A DNA stretch of 64,000 nucleotides from Clostridium liquoris. Lineage in GTDB: Bacteria; Bacillota; Clostridia; Clostridiales; Clostridiaceae. Positions within the stretch are counted from its first letter, which is position 1. Each line of letters starts with the position of its first letter. Of this stretch, positions 1 to 8,682 are shown in pieces. The notes under the pieces are model-generated. The model was not told where the DNA came from and did no database searches. It saw only the letters and a program-made list of their open reading frames with translations. The DNA lies in the NCBI RefSeq assembly GCF_002995785.1, contig NZ_PVXO01000066.1, positions 1-64,000 of the forward strand. Direction: 5' to 3'. The translations under genes and the position numbers were made by a program.

Positions 1-583
1 GTAAACATACTCCAAATACAGGATATATTTTACCAATAAGCTTGTCTATTGGAAGTAATGTAGCTAAAACATAATATGCAAATATAACATATAACCAAAA
101 AGTCATATCCAAAGACTTAGGTGTTAATCCGGCAAGTAATCCGGCCGGTCCTGTTACAAAAACAACTCCAACTAATATTAAAAGTATAACTGAGAACACT
201 CTCATAATTTGCTTAAAACCGTTTCCAAGATACTTTCCAACTATTTCAGGAATACTTGCTCCATCATGTCTTACTGATAACATTCCTGAGAAGTAATCAT
301 GCACTCCACCTGCAAATATACATCCAAATACAATCCATAAAAAAGCTGCTGGTCCAAACATTGCACCTAAAATAGCTCCAAATATTGGTCCAAGACCTGC
401 AATGTTTAAAAACTGTATTAAAAATATTTTCCATTCTGGCATAGGTACATAATCAACACCATCTTCTAATCTAATGGCAGGTGTTTGTATGCTTTCATCT
501 GCTCCAAAAATTCTTTCTACTACTTTTCCATAGGTAAAGTATCCTACTACTAATGCAATTAGTGAAATAATAAACGATATCAT
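1..583 (-). CDS. cstA: Carbon starvation protein CstA, N-terminal part (cut by window edge)
   Basis: The minus-strand frame is open from an ATG at 583 to the window edge, so only about the first 194 residues are present. It begins with a hydrophobic helix and then carries stretches typical of the CstA family: an RLEDGVDYVPMP region, a GAGLGPIFGAILGA-like segment (here IAGLGPIFGAILGAMFGP) and GGVHDYFSGMLSVRHDGASIPE. CstA-family proteins are membrane peptide/pyruvate permeases; E. coli BtsT and CstA carry pyruvate. A good SD (AAGGGGG) precedes the ATG. It is divergent from the LytS-type kinase at 820, the arrangement expected for a permease controlled by that sensor. Substrate is inferred from family only. 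Confidence 0.9.
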   Translation of the reverse strand, partial: MISFIISLIALVVGYFTYGKVVERIFGADESIQTPAIRLEDGVDYVPMPEWKIFLIQFLNIAGLGPIFGAILGAMFGPAAFLWIVFGCIFAGGVHDYFSGMLSVRHDGASIPEIVGKYLGNGFKQIMRVFSVILLILVGVVFVTGPAGLLAGLTPKSLDMTFWLYVIFAYYVLATLLPIDKLIGKIYPVFGVCL

Positions 584-819
584 GGCACAACCCCCTTAAT
601 TGAATTAAAATTTTTGTATTTTTGTATAATTGAAATTCTATAATTAAATTATATTAAAATTCAGAATCTTAGCATATGTTTTACTGCTAAAATGTAACTT
701 TTTTAGGTTGAAATGCAAAATTTATGGGGCGAATAGTCAATTTTTACACTTAAACTATTTAAATATTATAAATTTTATGTATAATAGACATAGTATCAAT
801 TTTAGGGGGTGCCTTGCCT

Positions 820-2493
820 ATGATATATATACAATTATTAGAGAGCATGTCATTAATTGCATTATCAGCCTATGTATATGGACAAACTTCTATATATAAA
901 AAATCTTTTTATAAAAATACAACAACCTTTTTTAGTGAATTGAGAATAACACTTTTCTTTAGCCTACTTTCCATTATAGGAACCTATACAGGAGTAAATA
1001 TAATTTCTTCTTCTAATTCTTTAAATACCATTAATTCTTATGCATTAGCAAATACTCGACCAATAGGCGCTATAACCGCTGGATATATTGGAGGCCCATT
1101 AGTTGGAATAATTGTTGGTTCTATAGCAGGCTTTCAAAGATATACTATGGGAGGATTTACTGCATTATCCTGTGGATTATCCACAATTGTTGAAGGTTTA
1201 TGTGGTGGAATTGCACAAAAATATTCGCGAAATAATAACTTAGATGCTAAAGTAGGCTGTCTAGCTGCAATGGCAGCTGAAGTATTGCAAATGATTATTA
1301 TATTAATTTTTTCTAGACCTTTTAAGGAAGCCCTAGAATTAGAAAAAATAATTGCTATTCCAATGATAGTAATAAACTCCTTAGGGGTTGTAATTTTTAT
1401 AAATATAATTAATAACGCTTCAGAACAATATAATAGAATTGGTGCAATGCAAGCTCAAAAAGCTTTAATAATTGCGGAACAAACATTAAATTATTTAAAA
1501 AATGGATTTAATAAGGAAACTGCAGTAAATGTAGCTAAAATAATATATGACAGCGATAATTTTAAAGGAGTTTTTATAGGGAATAATAAAGAAATATTAT
1601 GCTATTGTGGAAAGAGCATTCCCATTGAACCATTAAATGAAGCACTAAAGTCTTATTATAGTAATCCAGATTATAAAATAATATCTGTCCATCCTTCAGA
1701 TAAATATGGTGAAAAATATTTTTTCTGCATTCCAATTTTCGATGAAAATAAATTAGAAGCTGTAGTTGGTTTAAAAATAAAATCAGAAAGATATATTGAT
1801 GAATATTTTATACAATTTGCCAAGCAATTAAGCAGCCTTTTATCCACACAATTAAAAATACATAAATTAGACAAAATTGCTCATGAAGCTTATATAGCAG
1901 AATATAAAGCTTTAAGAGCCCAAATTCATCCTCATTTTTTATTTAATGCTCTAAATACAATCTCCTCTTTTTGCAGAATAGATCCTAATAAGGCTCGCCA
2001 GCTTATTATTGACCTTTCTAATTATTTTAGACTCACATTAAAAAGGGATGAGGATTTCGTCACAATTAGAGAAGAATTTGATTTTTTAAATTCATATTTA
2101 TCTATAGAAAATGCAAGATTTGGAGACAGACTTAAGGTAAATATAGATATACCTGATATTTTAATGGAATATAAGATGCCAGTTTTTATACTTCAGCCAA
2201 TCATTGAAAACTCTATAAAACATGGAATTTTGCCAAAACCTTCTGGGGGAATAGTTCACGTTAAAGCCAGATTAGTAGAGGATAAATTGTTTTTTCAAAT
2301 TAAAGATGATGGAATAGGCATAGCTGAGGATAAATTAAAAGAAATTTTTAAAAATTCATCTGGAATAGGATTAAAAAATGTAAATGATAGACTAAGATTA
2401 CTATATGGAGAAAATTGCATGCTAAAAATAGAGAGTTTTCCAAACGAAGGTACTTGTGTAAGTTTTACAATACCAAAGTATATAAAGATATGA
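820..2493 (+). CDS. LytS/YpdA/BtsS-type sensor histidine kinase
   Basis: A membrane sensor kinase of about 557 residues. The N-terminal ~200 residues are strongly hydrophobic and match the 5TMR_LYT sensor (GITAGYIGGPLVG-like segment near 86-98). A GAF-like region follows (about 215-345), then the His_kinase domain with QIHPHFLFNAL near residue 370, whose PHFLFN histidine is the likely phospho-acceptor, and a HATPase domain with ENSIKHG, DDGIGI and GIGLKNV. I chose the ATG at 820 because the SD (AGGGGG, 804-809) lies about 10 nt upstream; the in-frame TTG at 814 is only 4 nt from it. The usual LytTR response regulator does not follow: the next gene is convergent after 16 nt. The divergent cstA suggests pyruvate sensing as in BtsSR, which is inference. 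Confidence 0.92.
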   Translation: MIYIQLLESMSLIALSAYVYGQTSIYKKSFYKNTTTFFSELRITLFFSLLSIIGTYTGVNIISSSNSLNTINSYALANTRPIGAITAGYIGGPLVGIIVGSIAGFQRYTMGGFTALSCGLSTIVEGLCGGIAQKYSRNNNLDAKVGCLAAMAAEVLQMIIILIFSRPFKEALELEKIIAIPMIVINSLGVVIFINIINNASEQYNRIGAMQAQKALIIAEQTLNYLKNGFNKETAVNVAKIIYDSDNFKGVFIGNNKEILCYCGKSIPIEPLNEALKSYYSNPDYKIISVHPSDKYGEKYFFCIPIFDENKLEAVVGLKIKSERYIDEYFIQFAKQLSSLLSTQLKIHKLDKIAHEAYIAEYKALRAQIHPHFLFNALNTISSFCRIDPNKARQLIIDLSNYFRLTLKRDEDFVTIREEFDFLNSYLSIENARFGDRLKVNIDIPDILMEYKMPVFILQPIIENSIKHGILPKPSGGIVHVKARLVEDKLFFQIKDDGIGIAEDKLKEIFKNSSGIGLKNVNDRLRLLYGENCMLKIESFPNEGTCVSFTIPKYIKI

Positions 2494-2509
2494 AAAAATA
2501 CTCTGTTCT

Positions 2510-3445
2510 CTATATCTTAAGTTTCTTTGCTGCTTTTTCAGGAGATATAGGATTTTGTATAATTCCTGTACTTATTTCAAATCCTGCAAAACTAGATATC
2601 CTAGGATAAATTCCTATAGTAAAATGAAAGTACTCATTTTCTTCTTTAATAAAGTAAAGACAAATATTTAAAGCTATATCTCCTAGTTTTGAATATATTT
2701 TATCTGTTATTTTTACAATACACTGTGATAAAGGTGTAATATCCTCAAAATTGAAATTTAAAAAAGCCTTATGATCTTTTTTCATTATTGTAATCTCATA
2801 GGAAAAAGTTGAGGTCCCTGGACAAAAGCATATAAATTTATCATTTTCATAGATTAACCTTTTATTATATTTTAATTCCTCACTTATAATATTGCAGTAT
2901 AGGCATTTATGATTATTTTCATAGAAATGCTTACTATAGCTTAATATATTATTTATTTTCTCTGGTATTATATTTAAAGCTACTATTTGAGAATGAGGAT
3001 GAACAAGAGATGCTCCCCCTTCTCTTTTATAATTCTTAAATATTTGTATATATTTAATATTATTATCCTCGTACAATTTTTTTGAAATACATATATAAGA
3101 CTTTAATATATTATCTATCTCTTCTTCTTTAAATTCATATATCTTTTTATTATGTTCTCTGCTCTCCACTACAACATAGTGATACCCAAATACATCTTCC
3201 TTATTTTCAGTGTAATATTCTACACAAGGATATTTATTAGGAATAACTCTTAACCTCCAAGGCTTCCCTATGTCATATATAGAATCATCACTTTGTTTTT
3301 CATTCCCTGGACAAAAAGGGCACTCCTTCTTATGATGTACATTATTTTCTGCTTCTCCATTATTAAAATCATAGGGCCTTTTTTCCCTTTTTTCCGATAC
3401 TATAACATATTTACTATTCCACTGTTCTTTTCTATAATTGCTCAT
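2510..3445 (-). CDS. GalT/HIT-superfamily nucleotidyltransferase-like protein
   Basis: A 311-residue soluble protein resembling class I galactose-1-phosphate uridylyltransferase and related HIT-fold hexose-1-phosphate or ADP-glucose transferases. Visible marks are a zinc-type CPFC pair at residues 42-45, a second CxxC (CLYC) at 181-184, and the active-site HPHSQ at 149-153, where the second His would carry the nucleotidyl group. A second HIT-like half includes HFTIGIYPR near residue 275. GalT normally has HPHxQ/H, so catalysis looks preserved. It starts 10 nt after the end of lgt with SD GAAGGAG, so the two are probably co-transcribed. No galactose genes surround it; the substrate is unknown. 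Confidence 0.7.
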   Translation of the reverse strand: MSNYRKEQWNSKYVIVSEKREKRPYDFNNGEAENNVHHKKECPFCPGNEKQSDDSIYDIGKPWRLRVIPNKYPCVEYYTENKEDVFGYHYVVVESREHNKKIYEFKEEEIDNILKSYICISKKLYEDNNIKYIQIFKNYKREGGASLVHPHSQIVALNIIPEKINNILSYSKHFYENNHKCLYCNIISEELKYNKRLIYENDKFICFCPGTSTFSYEITIMKKDHKAFLNFNFEDITPLSQCIVKITDKIYSKLGDIALNICLYFIKEENEYFHFTIGIYPRISSFAGFEISTGIIQNPISPEKAAKKLKI

Positions 3446-3455
3446 ATTTTCTCCT

Positions 3456-4211
3456 TCACAATCTATAATTAATTATTATAAAAAAAATCATCCAACTAGC
3501 TATTCCCAAAAGGCTTACAAGTTGTGCCATTCTGATGGGTCCAAACATTAAACTGTCTGTTCTAAGGCCTTCAATAAAAAATCTTCCTAAAGAATACAAT
3601 CCTATGTAAGAAAATATTACATAACCATCAATTGAGGTTCTTTTTAAAATGTTTATTAATATTATGCACGCACAAATATCCCAAATTGATTCATATAAAA
3701 ATGTTGGATGATAATATACCCCTTCTATATACATTCCCTTTTGAATAAATGCTGGAAAGTGCTTTATAAATTCATAGCTTACTGGTTCTCCATGAGCTTC
3801 TCCATTAAAAAAATTTCCCCATCTTCCCATACCTTGAGCTAAAATTATTGATGGGGCTGTTACATCTGCAAATTTCAAAAAACTTTCTCCCTTTTTCTTA
3901 ATATATATATAAGCTGTGGCTAATCCAAATATTAAACCACCATGGATTGCAAGTCCACCCTCCCTTATATTTAAAGCACTCCAAAGGTTGTCTTTATAAT
4001 CTTGAAAATTAAAGATTACATAATATAATCTTGCTCCAATTATAGCTGCAGGAAAAGATATAAAAAATGTGTCAAATAGCATATCAAAATCCACATTTTT
4101 TAATTTACAGTTATAGTATGCCAGCAGTAGTCCTAATAATACCCCTATGGCAATAAATATACCATACCATCTTATGTCTATACCAAAAATGTTAAAAGCT
4201 ATAGGATTCAA
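3456..4211 (-). CDS. lgt: Prolipoprotein diacylglyceryl transferase
   Basis: Lgt moves the diacylglyceryl group from phosphatidylglycerol to the lipobox cysteine of prelipoproteins in the cytoplasmic membrane. The 251-residue product has about seven hydrophobic helices, the Lgt signature [13 protein letters not shown] at 129-141, the [12 protein letters not shown] region near 82-93 and the C-terminal [12 protein letters not shown] segment near 210. The start is TTG at 4211, 8 nt after a perfect AAGGAGG; no ATG is better placed. Length is normal for clostridial Lgt. It leads a two-gene unit with the GalT-like gene and is divergent from the hydrogenase operon. Confidence 0.97.
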   Translation of the reverse strand: MNPIAFNIFGIDIRWYGIFIAIGVLLGLLLAYYNCKLKNVDFDMLFDTFFISFPAAIIGARLYYVIFNFQDYKDNLWSALNIREGGLAIHGGLIFGLATAYIYIKKKGESFLKFADVTAPSIILAQGMGRWGNFFNGEAHGEPVSYEFIKHFPAFIQKGMYIEGVYYHPTFLYESIWDICACIILINILKRTSIDGYVIFSYIGLYSLGRFFIEGLRTDSLMFGPIRMAQLVSLLGIASWMIFFIIINYRL

Positions 4212-4390
4212 AAATTAAACCTCCTTAATGAATACATAATTTCATTTATTAAGAATGACTCAATATATAATTTTGCACATATTTACCCAGTATATTCATC
4301 AATAATATACTAATTGTGATAAAATATATTATATATAGAAAAGTAAAATAAATCAAAGCATTAATTGTATTTTTATCTGTTTTTCGAATT

Positions 4391-4424
4391 GTTTTAAAAT
4401 ATAAAATAAATAGTATTTTAAAAC
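4391..4424. promoter_or_regulatory. Paired palindrome upstream of the hydrogenase promoter
   Basis: Two 11-nt arms, GTTTTAAAATA (4391-4401) and TATTTTAAAAC (4414-4424), form a perfect inverted repeat with a 12-nt spacer, and each arm is itself nearly palindromic (TTTTAAAA core). Arm centres are 23 bp apart, about two helical turns, and the inner arm covers the expected -35 region of the hydC promoter. This geometry suits a dimer-of-dimers regulator. The factor is unknown. Confidence 0.5.
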
Positions 4425-4430
4425 AAATTT

Positions 4431-4439
4431 TGCTATAAT
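4431..4439 (+). promoter_or_regulatory. Extended -10 promoter of hydCBA
   Basis: TGCTATAAT is a perfect -10 hexamer (4434-4439) with the TGN extension. No good -35 hexamer lies 16-18 bp upstream, which fits an extended -10 promoter or one needing an activator. The predicted transcription start is near 4446. Confidence 0.6.
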
Positions 4440-4445
4440 CAAAGT

Positions 4446-4463
4446 GTGTTAATTTTTAAACAT
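4446..4463. promoter_or_regulatory. Rex-like operator at the hydCBA transcription start
   Basis: GTGTTAA-TTTT-TAAACAT matches the clostridial Rex consensus TTGTTAA-N4-TTAACAA at 11 of 14 fixed positions. It sits immediately downstream of the -10 element, where NADH-responsive Rex would block transcription. Hydrogenase genes are known Rex targets in clostridia. Binding here is inferred. Confidence 0.5.
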
Positions 4464-4483
4464 AATAAAGGAGGTCTTTGTTA

Positions 4484-4966
4484 GTGTGCTGCAAAAATGA
4501 AGTAATAGAAGCCAAATTTAATGAATTAAATCAGTTTATTGACAGTCTTCAAAATAAAGAAGGATCATTAATAGCTGTCCTTCATAAAGCTCAAAATATC
4601 TTCGGATATGTTCCTAATGAAGTACAGAGCTTTATTGCTAAAAAATTAAATATCCCCGTATCTAAAGTTTATGGTGTTGTAACTTTTTACTCATATTTTA
4701 ACATAGAACCTAAAGGTAAATACGTTATAAATGTATGCATGGGAACTGCCTGTTTTGTAAGAGGAGCCGGTGATATAGTAGAAGAAATGCAGAAAAAGTT
4801 AAATATTAAAATCGGAGAAACCACATCTGATGGTAAATATACTCTAGATGTATTAAGATGTGTAGGTGCATGTGGACTAGCTCCTGTAGTAACAGTTAAT
4901 GATAAAGTTTATGGTCATTTTACTAAAGATAAAGTTGACAAATTATTAGAAGAGTATAGCGAATAG
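4484..4966 (+). CDS. hydC: NuoE-like [2Fe-2S] subunit of bifurcating [FeFe] hydrogenase (HydC)
   Basis: The thioredoxin-like [2Fe-2S] subunit of a trimeric NAD-dependent, electron-bifurcating-type [FeFe] hydrogenase. A helical N-terminal region (GSLIAVLHKAQNIFGYVP, typical of NuoE) precedes four cluster cysteines in CMGTAC (about 85 and 90) and CVGAC (about 126 and 130). The GTG at 4484 is preferred: the SD AAGGAGG (4468-4474) is 9 nt away, against 3 nt for the TTG at 4478. The product is about 160 residues. It is first in hydC-hydB-hydA, 12 nt before hydB, and lies behind the Rex-like site. Confidence 0.93.
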   Translation: MCCKNEVIEAKFNELNQFIDSLQNKEGSLIAVLHKAQNIFGYVPNEVQSFIAKKLNIPVSKVYGVVTFYSYFNIEPKGKYVINVCMGTACFVRGAGDIVEEMQKKLNIKIGETTSDGKYTLDVLRCVGACGLAPVVTVNDKVYGHFTKDKVDKLLEEYSE

Positions 4967-4978
4967 GGGGAGTAACCA

Positions 4979-6874
4979 TTGGTTAAAATAAAATCCTTTA
5001 GAGAACTTCAGGAACTTAATGAAAAGTTTCAAGATCTTGTTAAGCTAAAAAAAGTTTCACATGAAATGGAATTACAATCAGAATCAAAAAGATGTAAGCG
5101 TTATATATCAGTATGTGGCGGTACTGGCTGTAAATCATGTGAAAGCTATGAAATAGTAAAAAGATTAAAAGAAGGTATCAAATTAGCTGGACTTTCTGAT
5201 GAAGTTCAGGTATCAATAACTGGATGTTTTGGCTTTTGTGAAAAAGGGCCTATTGTAAACATAAATCCAGACAATGCCTTTTATGTAAGCGTAAAACCAG
5301 AAGATGTAGAGGAGATAATTCAAAACCACTTATTAAAAGGCGAAATAGTGCAAAGACTTCTTTATATTGAACCTACCCTTCAGAAGAAAGTAAAAAGACA
5401 AGATGAAATGTCATTCTATAAAAAGCAAAAGAGAATTGCCCTTAGAAATTGTGGGCTTATAAATCCTGATGATATTAGAGAATCTATAGCAGAAGATGGC
5501 TATATGGCTTTAGCTAAAGCTGTGACCCAAATGACACCAGATGATGTTATTAAGATTATATCTGATTCCGGTCTAAGGGGCAGAGGCGGCGGTGGTTTCC
5601 CAACGGGTAAAAAATGGGGGTTTGCTAAAAAATATCAAAGTGATAAAAAATATATAATTTGTAATGCTGATGAAGGAGACCCCGGTGCATTTATGGATCG
5701 TTCTATACTTGAAGGAGATCCTCATAGTGTTTTAGAGGCTATGGCCATTGCTGGATATGCAATTGGAGCAGATGAAGGAAACATTTATATAAGAGCTGAA
5801 TATCCTCTTGCTGTTGAAAGGCTTTACAATGCAATAGATGAAGCTCATGAGTATGGACTTTTAGGAGATAACATACTAGGCACAGACTTTAGTTTTGATA
5901 TAAAAATTAAATATGGCGCAGGAGCTTTTGTATGTGGAGAAGAAACAGCTCTAATCCATTCTATAGAAGGATGTCGTGGTGAGCCTACAAATAAACCTCC
6001 TTTCCCTGCAGAAAGCGGTCTTTGGGGTAAACCTACCTGCGTAAATAATGTAGAAACATTAGCTATAGTACCTGCTATATTAAATAAAGGTGCAGACTGG
6101 TTTAATTCTATAGGAACTGAGACCTCCAAGGGAACTAAGGTTTTCGCTCTTGCTGGTAAAATTAATAATGTTGGCCTTGTAGAAGTTCCTATGGGTACAA
6201 CCCTAAGAGAAATAATTTATGAAATCGGCGGCGGAATAAAAAATGGTCGTAAGTTTAAAGCTGTTCAAACTGGCGGTCCTTCAGGCGGATGTATTCCTGC
6301 TTCAGGTTTAGATACTGCTATTGATTATGAATCATTAACTGCCATTGGATCTATGATGGGTTCTGGCGGAATGATAGTTATGGATGAAGACAACTGTATG
6401 GTAGATATAGCTAAATTCTATCTTGAATTTACAGTAGACGAATCCTGTGGAAAATGTACTCCTTGCAGAGTAGGAAATAAGCGTTTGTTAGAAATACTTA
6501 CAAAGATAACTGAAGGAAAAGGAACTGAAGAAGATTTAGTTAATTTAAAAGAGCTGGCTGAAACTATAAAGGATACTTCTCTTTGTGGTCTTGGTCAAAC
6601 AGCTCCTAATCCTGTATTGAGTACTATGAAATACTTTATGGATGAATATGAAGCTCATGTTAAAGAAAAACGCTGTCCTGCAGGAGTATGTAAGAATCTT
6701 TTACACTTTGAGATTGGGGATAAATGTATAGGTTGTACAAAATGTGCTAGAGTTTGTCCTGTATCCTGTATCAGTGGTAAGGTAAAAGAAAAGCATACAA
6801 TAATTCAAGATAAGTGTATTAAATGCGGCACATGTTATGGTGCTTGCCCTGTAGGAGCCATAGTAAGAAAATAA
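4979..6874 (+). CDS. hydB: NuoF-like NADH/FMN subunit of bifurcating [FeFe] hydrogenase (HydB)
   Basis: The 631-residue flavin subunit, which binds NAD(H) and FMN. It holds an N-terminal thioredoxin-like [2Fe-2S] domain (CGGTGC and CFGFC, about 45-90), the NuoF Rossmann-like domain with GRGGGGFPTGKKW near 200 and NADEGDPGAFMDR near 225, an SLBB region, the ESCGKCTPCRVG [4Fe-4S] site near 490, and two C-terminal ferredoxin clusters (CIGCTKCARVCP and CIKCGTCYGACP, about 582-625). This order is the classic HydB layout rather than complex I NuoF. TTG at 4979 follows SD AGGGGGAG by 6 nt. Intact, without frameshift. Confidence 0.95.
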   Translation: MVKIKSFRELQELNEKFQDLVKLKKVSHEMELQSESKRCKRYISVCGGTGCKSCESYEIVKRLKEGIKLAGLSDEVQVSITGCFGFCEKGPIVNINPDNAFYVSVKPEDVEEIIQNHLLKGEIVQRLLYIEPTLQKKVKRQDEMSFYKKQKRIALRNCGLINPDDIRESIAEDGYMALAKAVTQMTPDDVIKIISDSGLRGRGGGGFPTGKKWGFAKKYQSDKKYIICNADEGDPGAFMDRSILEGDPHSVLEAMAIAGYAIGADEGNIYIRAEYPLAVERLYNAIDEAHEYGLLGDNILGTDFSFDIKIKYGAGAFVCGEETALIHSIEGCRGEPTNKPPFPAESGLWGKPTCVNNVETLAIVPAILNKGADWFNSIGTETSKGTKVFALAGKINNVGLVEVPMGTTLREIIYEIGGGIKNGRKFKAVQTGGPSGGCIPASGLDTAIDYESLTAIGSMMGSGGMIVMDEDNCMVDIAKFYLEFTVDESCGKCTPCRVGNKRLLEILTKITEGKGTEEDLVNLKELAETIKDTSLCGLGQTAPNPVLSTMKYFMDEYEAHVKEKRCPAGVCKNLLHFEIGDKCIGCTKCARVCPVSCISGKVKEKHTIIQDKCIKCGTCYGACPVGAIVRK

Positions 6875-6897
6875 TATTTAAGAAAGAGGTGTGCACT

Positions 6898-8632
6898 TTG
6901 AGTTTAGTAACACTTACAATAAATAATAAAAAGATTCAAGTAGAGCAAGGAACAACTATACTAAATGCCGCTAAAAAATTAAATATAAATATACCTACCC
7001 TTTGTCATTTAAAAATACATGATAATAAGACAGAAAATCATCCTGGCTCTTGCAGAGTATGTGTAGTAGAAGTAGAGGGCAAGAAAAAACTTAGCTCCTG
7101 CTTGTTGTACTCCTGTAATGAATGATATGGTAATTAAAACAAACTCTATTAAAGCTATTAAAGCACGTAGAAGTATGGTGGAGCTCCTTTTATCCAATCA
7201 CCCACAGGACTGTTTGTTATGTGAAAAGAACAGTGAGTGTGAACTTCAAAAATTAGCAGCAGACATGAATATAAAATCCATAAAGTATACTGGTGAGAAG
7301 TCAAAATTTCCAAAGGATACCTCTTCCTTCTCTATAATTAGAGATCTAGATAAATGTATTCTTTGCAGAAGATGTGTAACTATGTGTAACGAGGTACAAA
7401 CTGTAGGAGTATTATCTCCAGTAAATAGAGGATTTCACACTGTTATATCCCCAGCATTTTCCTCACCAATGATCGAAACTAATTGTACTTTCTGTGGACA
7501 ATGTGTAGCAGTGTGTCCAACAGGAGCTTTAACTGAAGTAAATAATACTTCAAAGGTTTGGGATGCATTAGACAATAAGGATAAAGTTGTTATTGTTCAA
7601 ACAGCACCAGCAATTAGAGCAGCTTTAGGAGAGGAATTCGGGTTAGAACCTGGAACTGTAGTTACAGGTAAAATGGTAGCAGCTCTTCGTGCTTTGGGTT
7701 TTAATAAAGTCTTTGATACAGATTTTGCTGCAGACTTAACTATAGTAGAAGAAGCCAGCGAGCTTATTTATAGACTTGAGCATGGCGGCAGACTTCCTAT
7801 GCTTACAAGTTGCTGCCCAGGCTGGATAAAGTTCTTTGAACATGATTTTTCTGATTTATTAGATATACCATCCACATGTAAGTCTCCTCAACAAATGTTT
7901 GGAGCTATTGCAAAAACCTATTTAGCAGAAAAAGTGGAAATAGATCCTAAGAATTTAGTAGTAGTTTCCGTTATGCCTTGTCTAGCTAAAAAATATGAAG
8001 CTGCAAGGCCTGAAATGTCACGAAATGGAGTACCAGATATAGATATAGTTATAAGTACAAGAGAATTATCTAAAATGATTAAAGAGGCAGGTATTGATTT
8101 TAATTCTTTAGATGATGAAGATTTTGATAATCCATTAGGTGAATCCACCGGTGCTTCTGTATTATTCGGTACAACTGGTGGTGTTATGGAAGCTGCTTTG
8201 CGTACTGCCTATGAGTATATAACTAAAGAGGAATTAAAAGATGTAAACTTTGAAGCAGTTCGTGGACTTGAGGGAATAAAAAAAGCTACCGTAAAAATTA
8301 AGGACATGGATGTAAATGTAGCCATAGCTAGTGGTCTTGGTAATGCTCGTAAATTATTGGAATCTATAAGAGAAGGCAAAGTTAATTATCATATGATAGA
8401 AATAATGGCTTGTCCTGGAGGTTGTGTAGATGGCGGTGGTCAGCCATATATGCATGAAAATATAGATACCTTAAAGAAAAGAATGAAGGCATTATATAAG
8501 GAAGATGCAGGCAAAACCATAAGAAAGTCTCATGAAAATCCATTCATTAAACAGCTTTATGAAGAGTTCTTAGGAAAACCTTATGGTGAAAAAGCCCATG
8601 AATTACTTCATACTACTTACACAAAAAGATAG
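6898..8632 (+). pseudogene. hydA: [FeFe] hydrogenase catalytic subunit HydA, frameshifted near its N terminus
   Basis: The H-cluster subunit of the bifurcating hydrogenase, interrupted by one extra base. Frame one starts at TTG 6898 (SD AGAGGTG) and encodes the N-terminal [2Fe-2S] ferredoxin domain (Cys36, 52, 55), then stops at 7125. The rest is open from ATG 7118 to 8632 (504 residues). It has the His-ligated site HPQDCLLC..C, two [4Fe-4S] motifs (CILCRRCVTMC, CTFCGQCVAVC), and all three H-cluster signatures: TSCCPGW, MPCLAKKYE and MACPGGCVDGGGQP. Reading five instead of six A at 7084-7089 restores GKKNLAPACCTPV, the fourth ferredoxin cysteine and a 577-residue HydA. Without that, the 504-residue body could still be made by restart at 7118. 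Sequencing error, recent mutation and real splitting cannot be told apart here. Confidence 0.88.
7084..7125 (+). other. Frameshift site in hydA (A6 tract, overlapping stop/start)
   Basis: Six A (7084-7089) follow AAG; dropping one A joins the two open frames. The upstream frame stops at TGA 7123-7125, overlapping a possible restart ATG at 7118. I see no SD before that ATG, so restart would rely on translational coupling. A classical -1 ribosomal slip gives the wrong frame; loss of one A, or a +1 shift, is required. Confidence 0.8.
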
Positions 8633-8647
8633 TCATCTTTTTGTGTA
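8618..8647 (+). terminator. Hairpin at the 3' end of hydA
   Basis: TACACAAAAAGAT (8618-8630) pairs perfectly with ATCTTTTTGTGTA (8635-8647) around a 4-nt loop, overlapping the hydA stop codon. There is no clean U-tract after it, so it may be an mRNA 3'-end stabiliser rather than a strong intrinsic terminator. Confidence 0.5.
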
Positions 8648-8682
8648 GTTGACAGTGGACAATTGACAAAAGATTAAATAAT

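Noticed and set aside
708-899. Short frame overlapping the LytS kinase start
   Set aside because: Out of frame with the kinase, no SD and no recognisable protein; the kinase start and its SD explain the region.
7084-7125. Programmed -1 ribosomal frameshift in hydA
   Set aside because: A -1 slip on the A tract enters the wrong frame; the needed change is loss of one base (+1), and A6 is short for polymerase slippage. Error or mutation is more likely.
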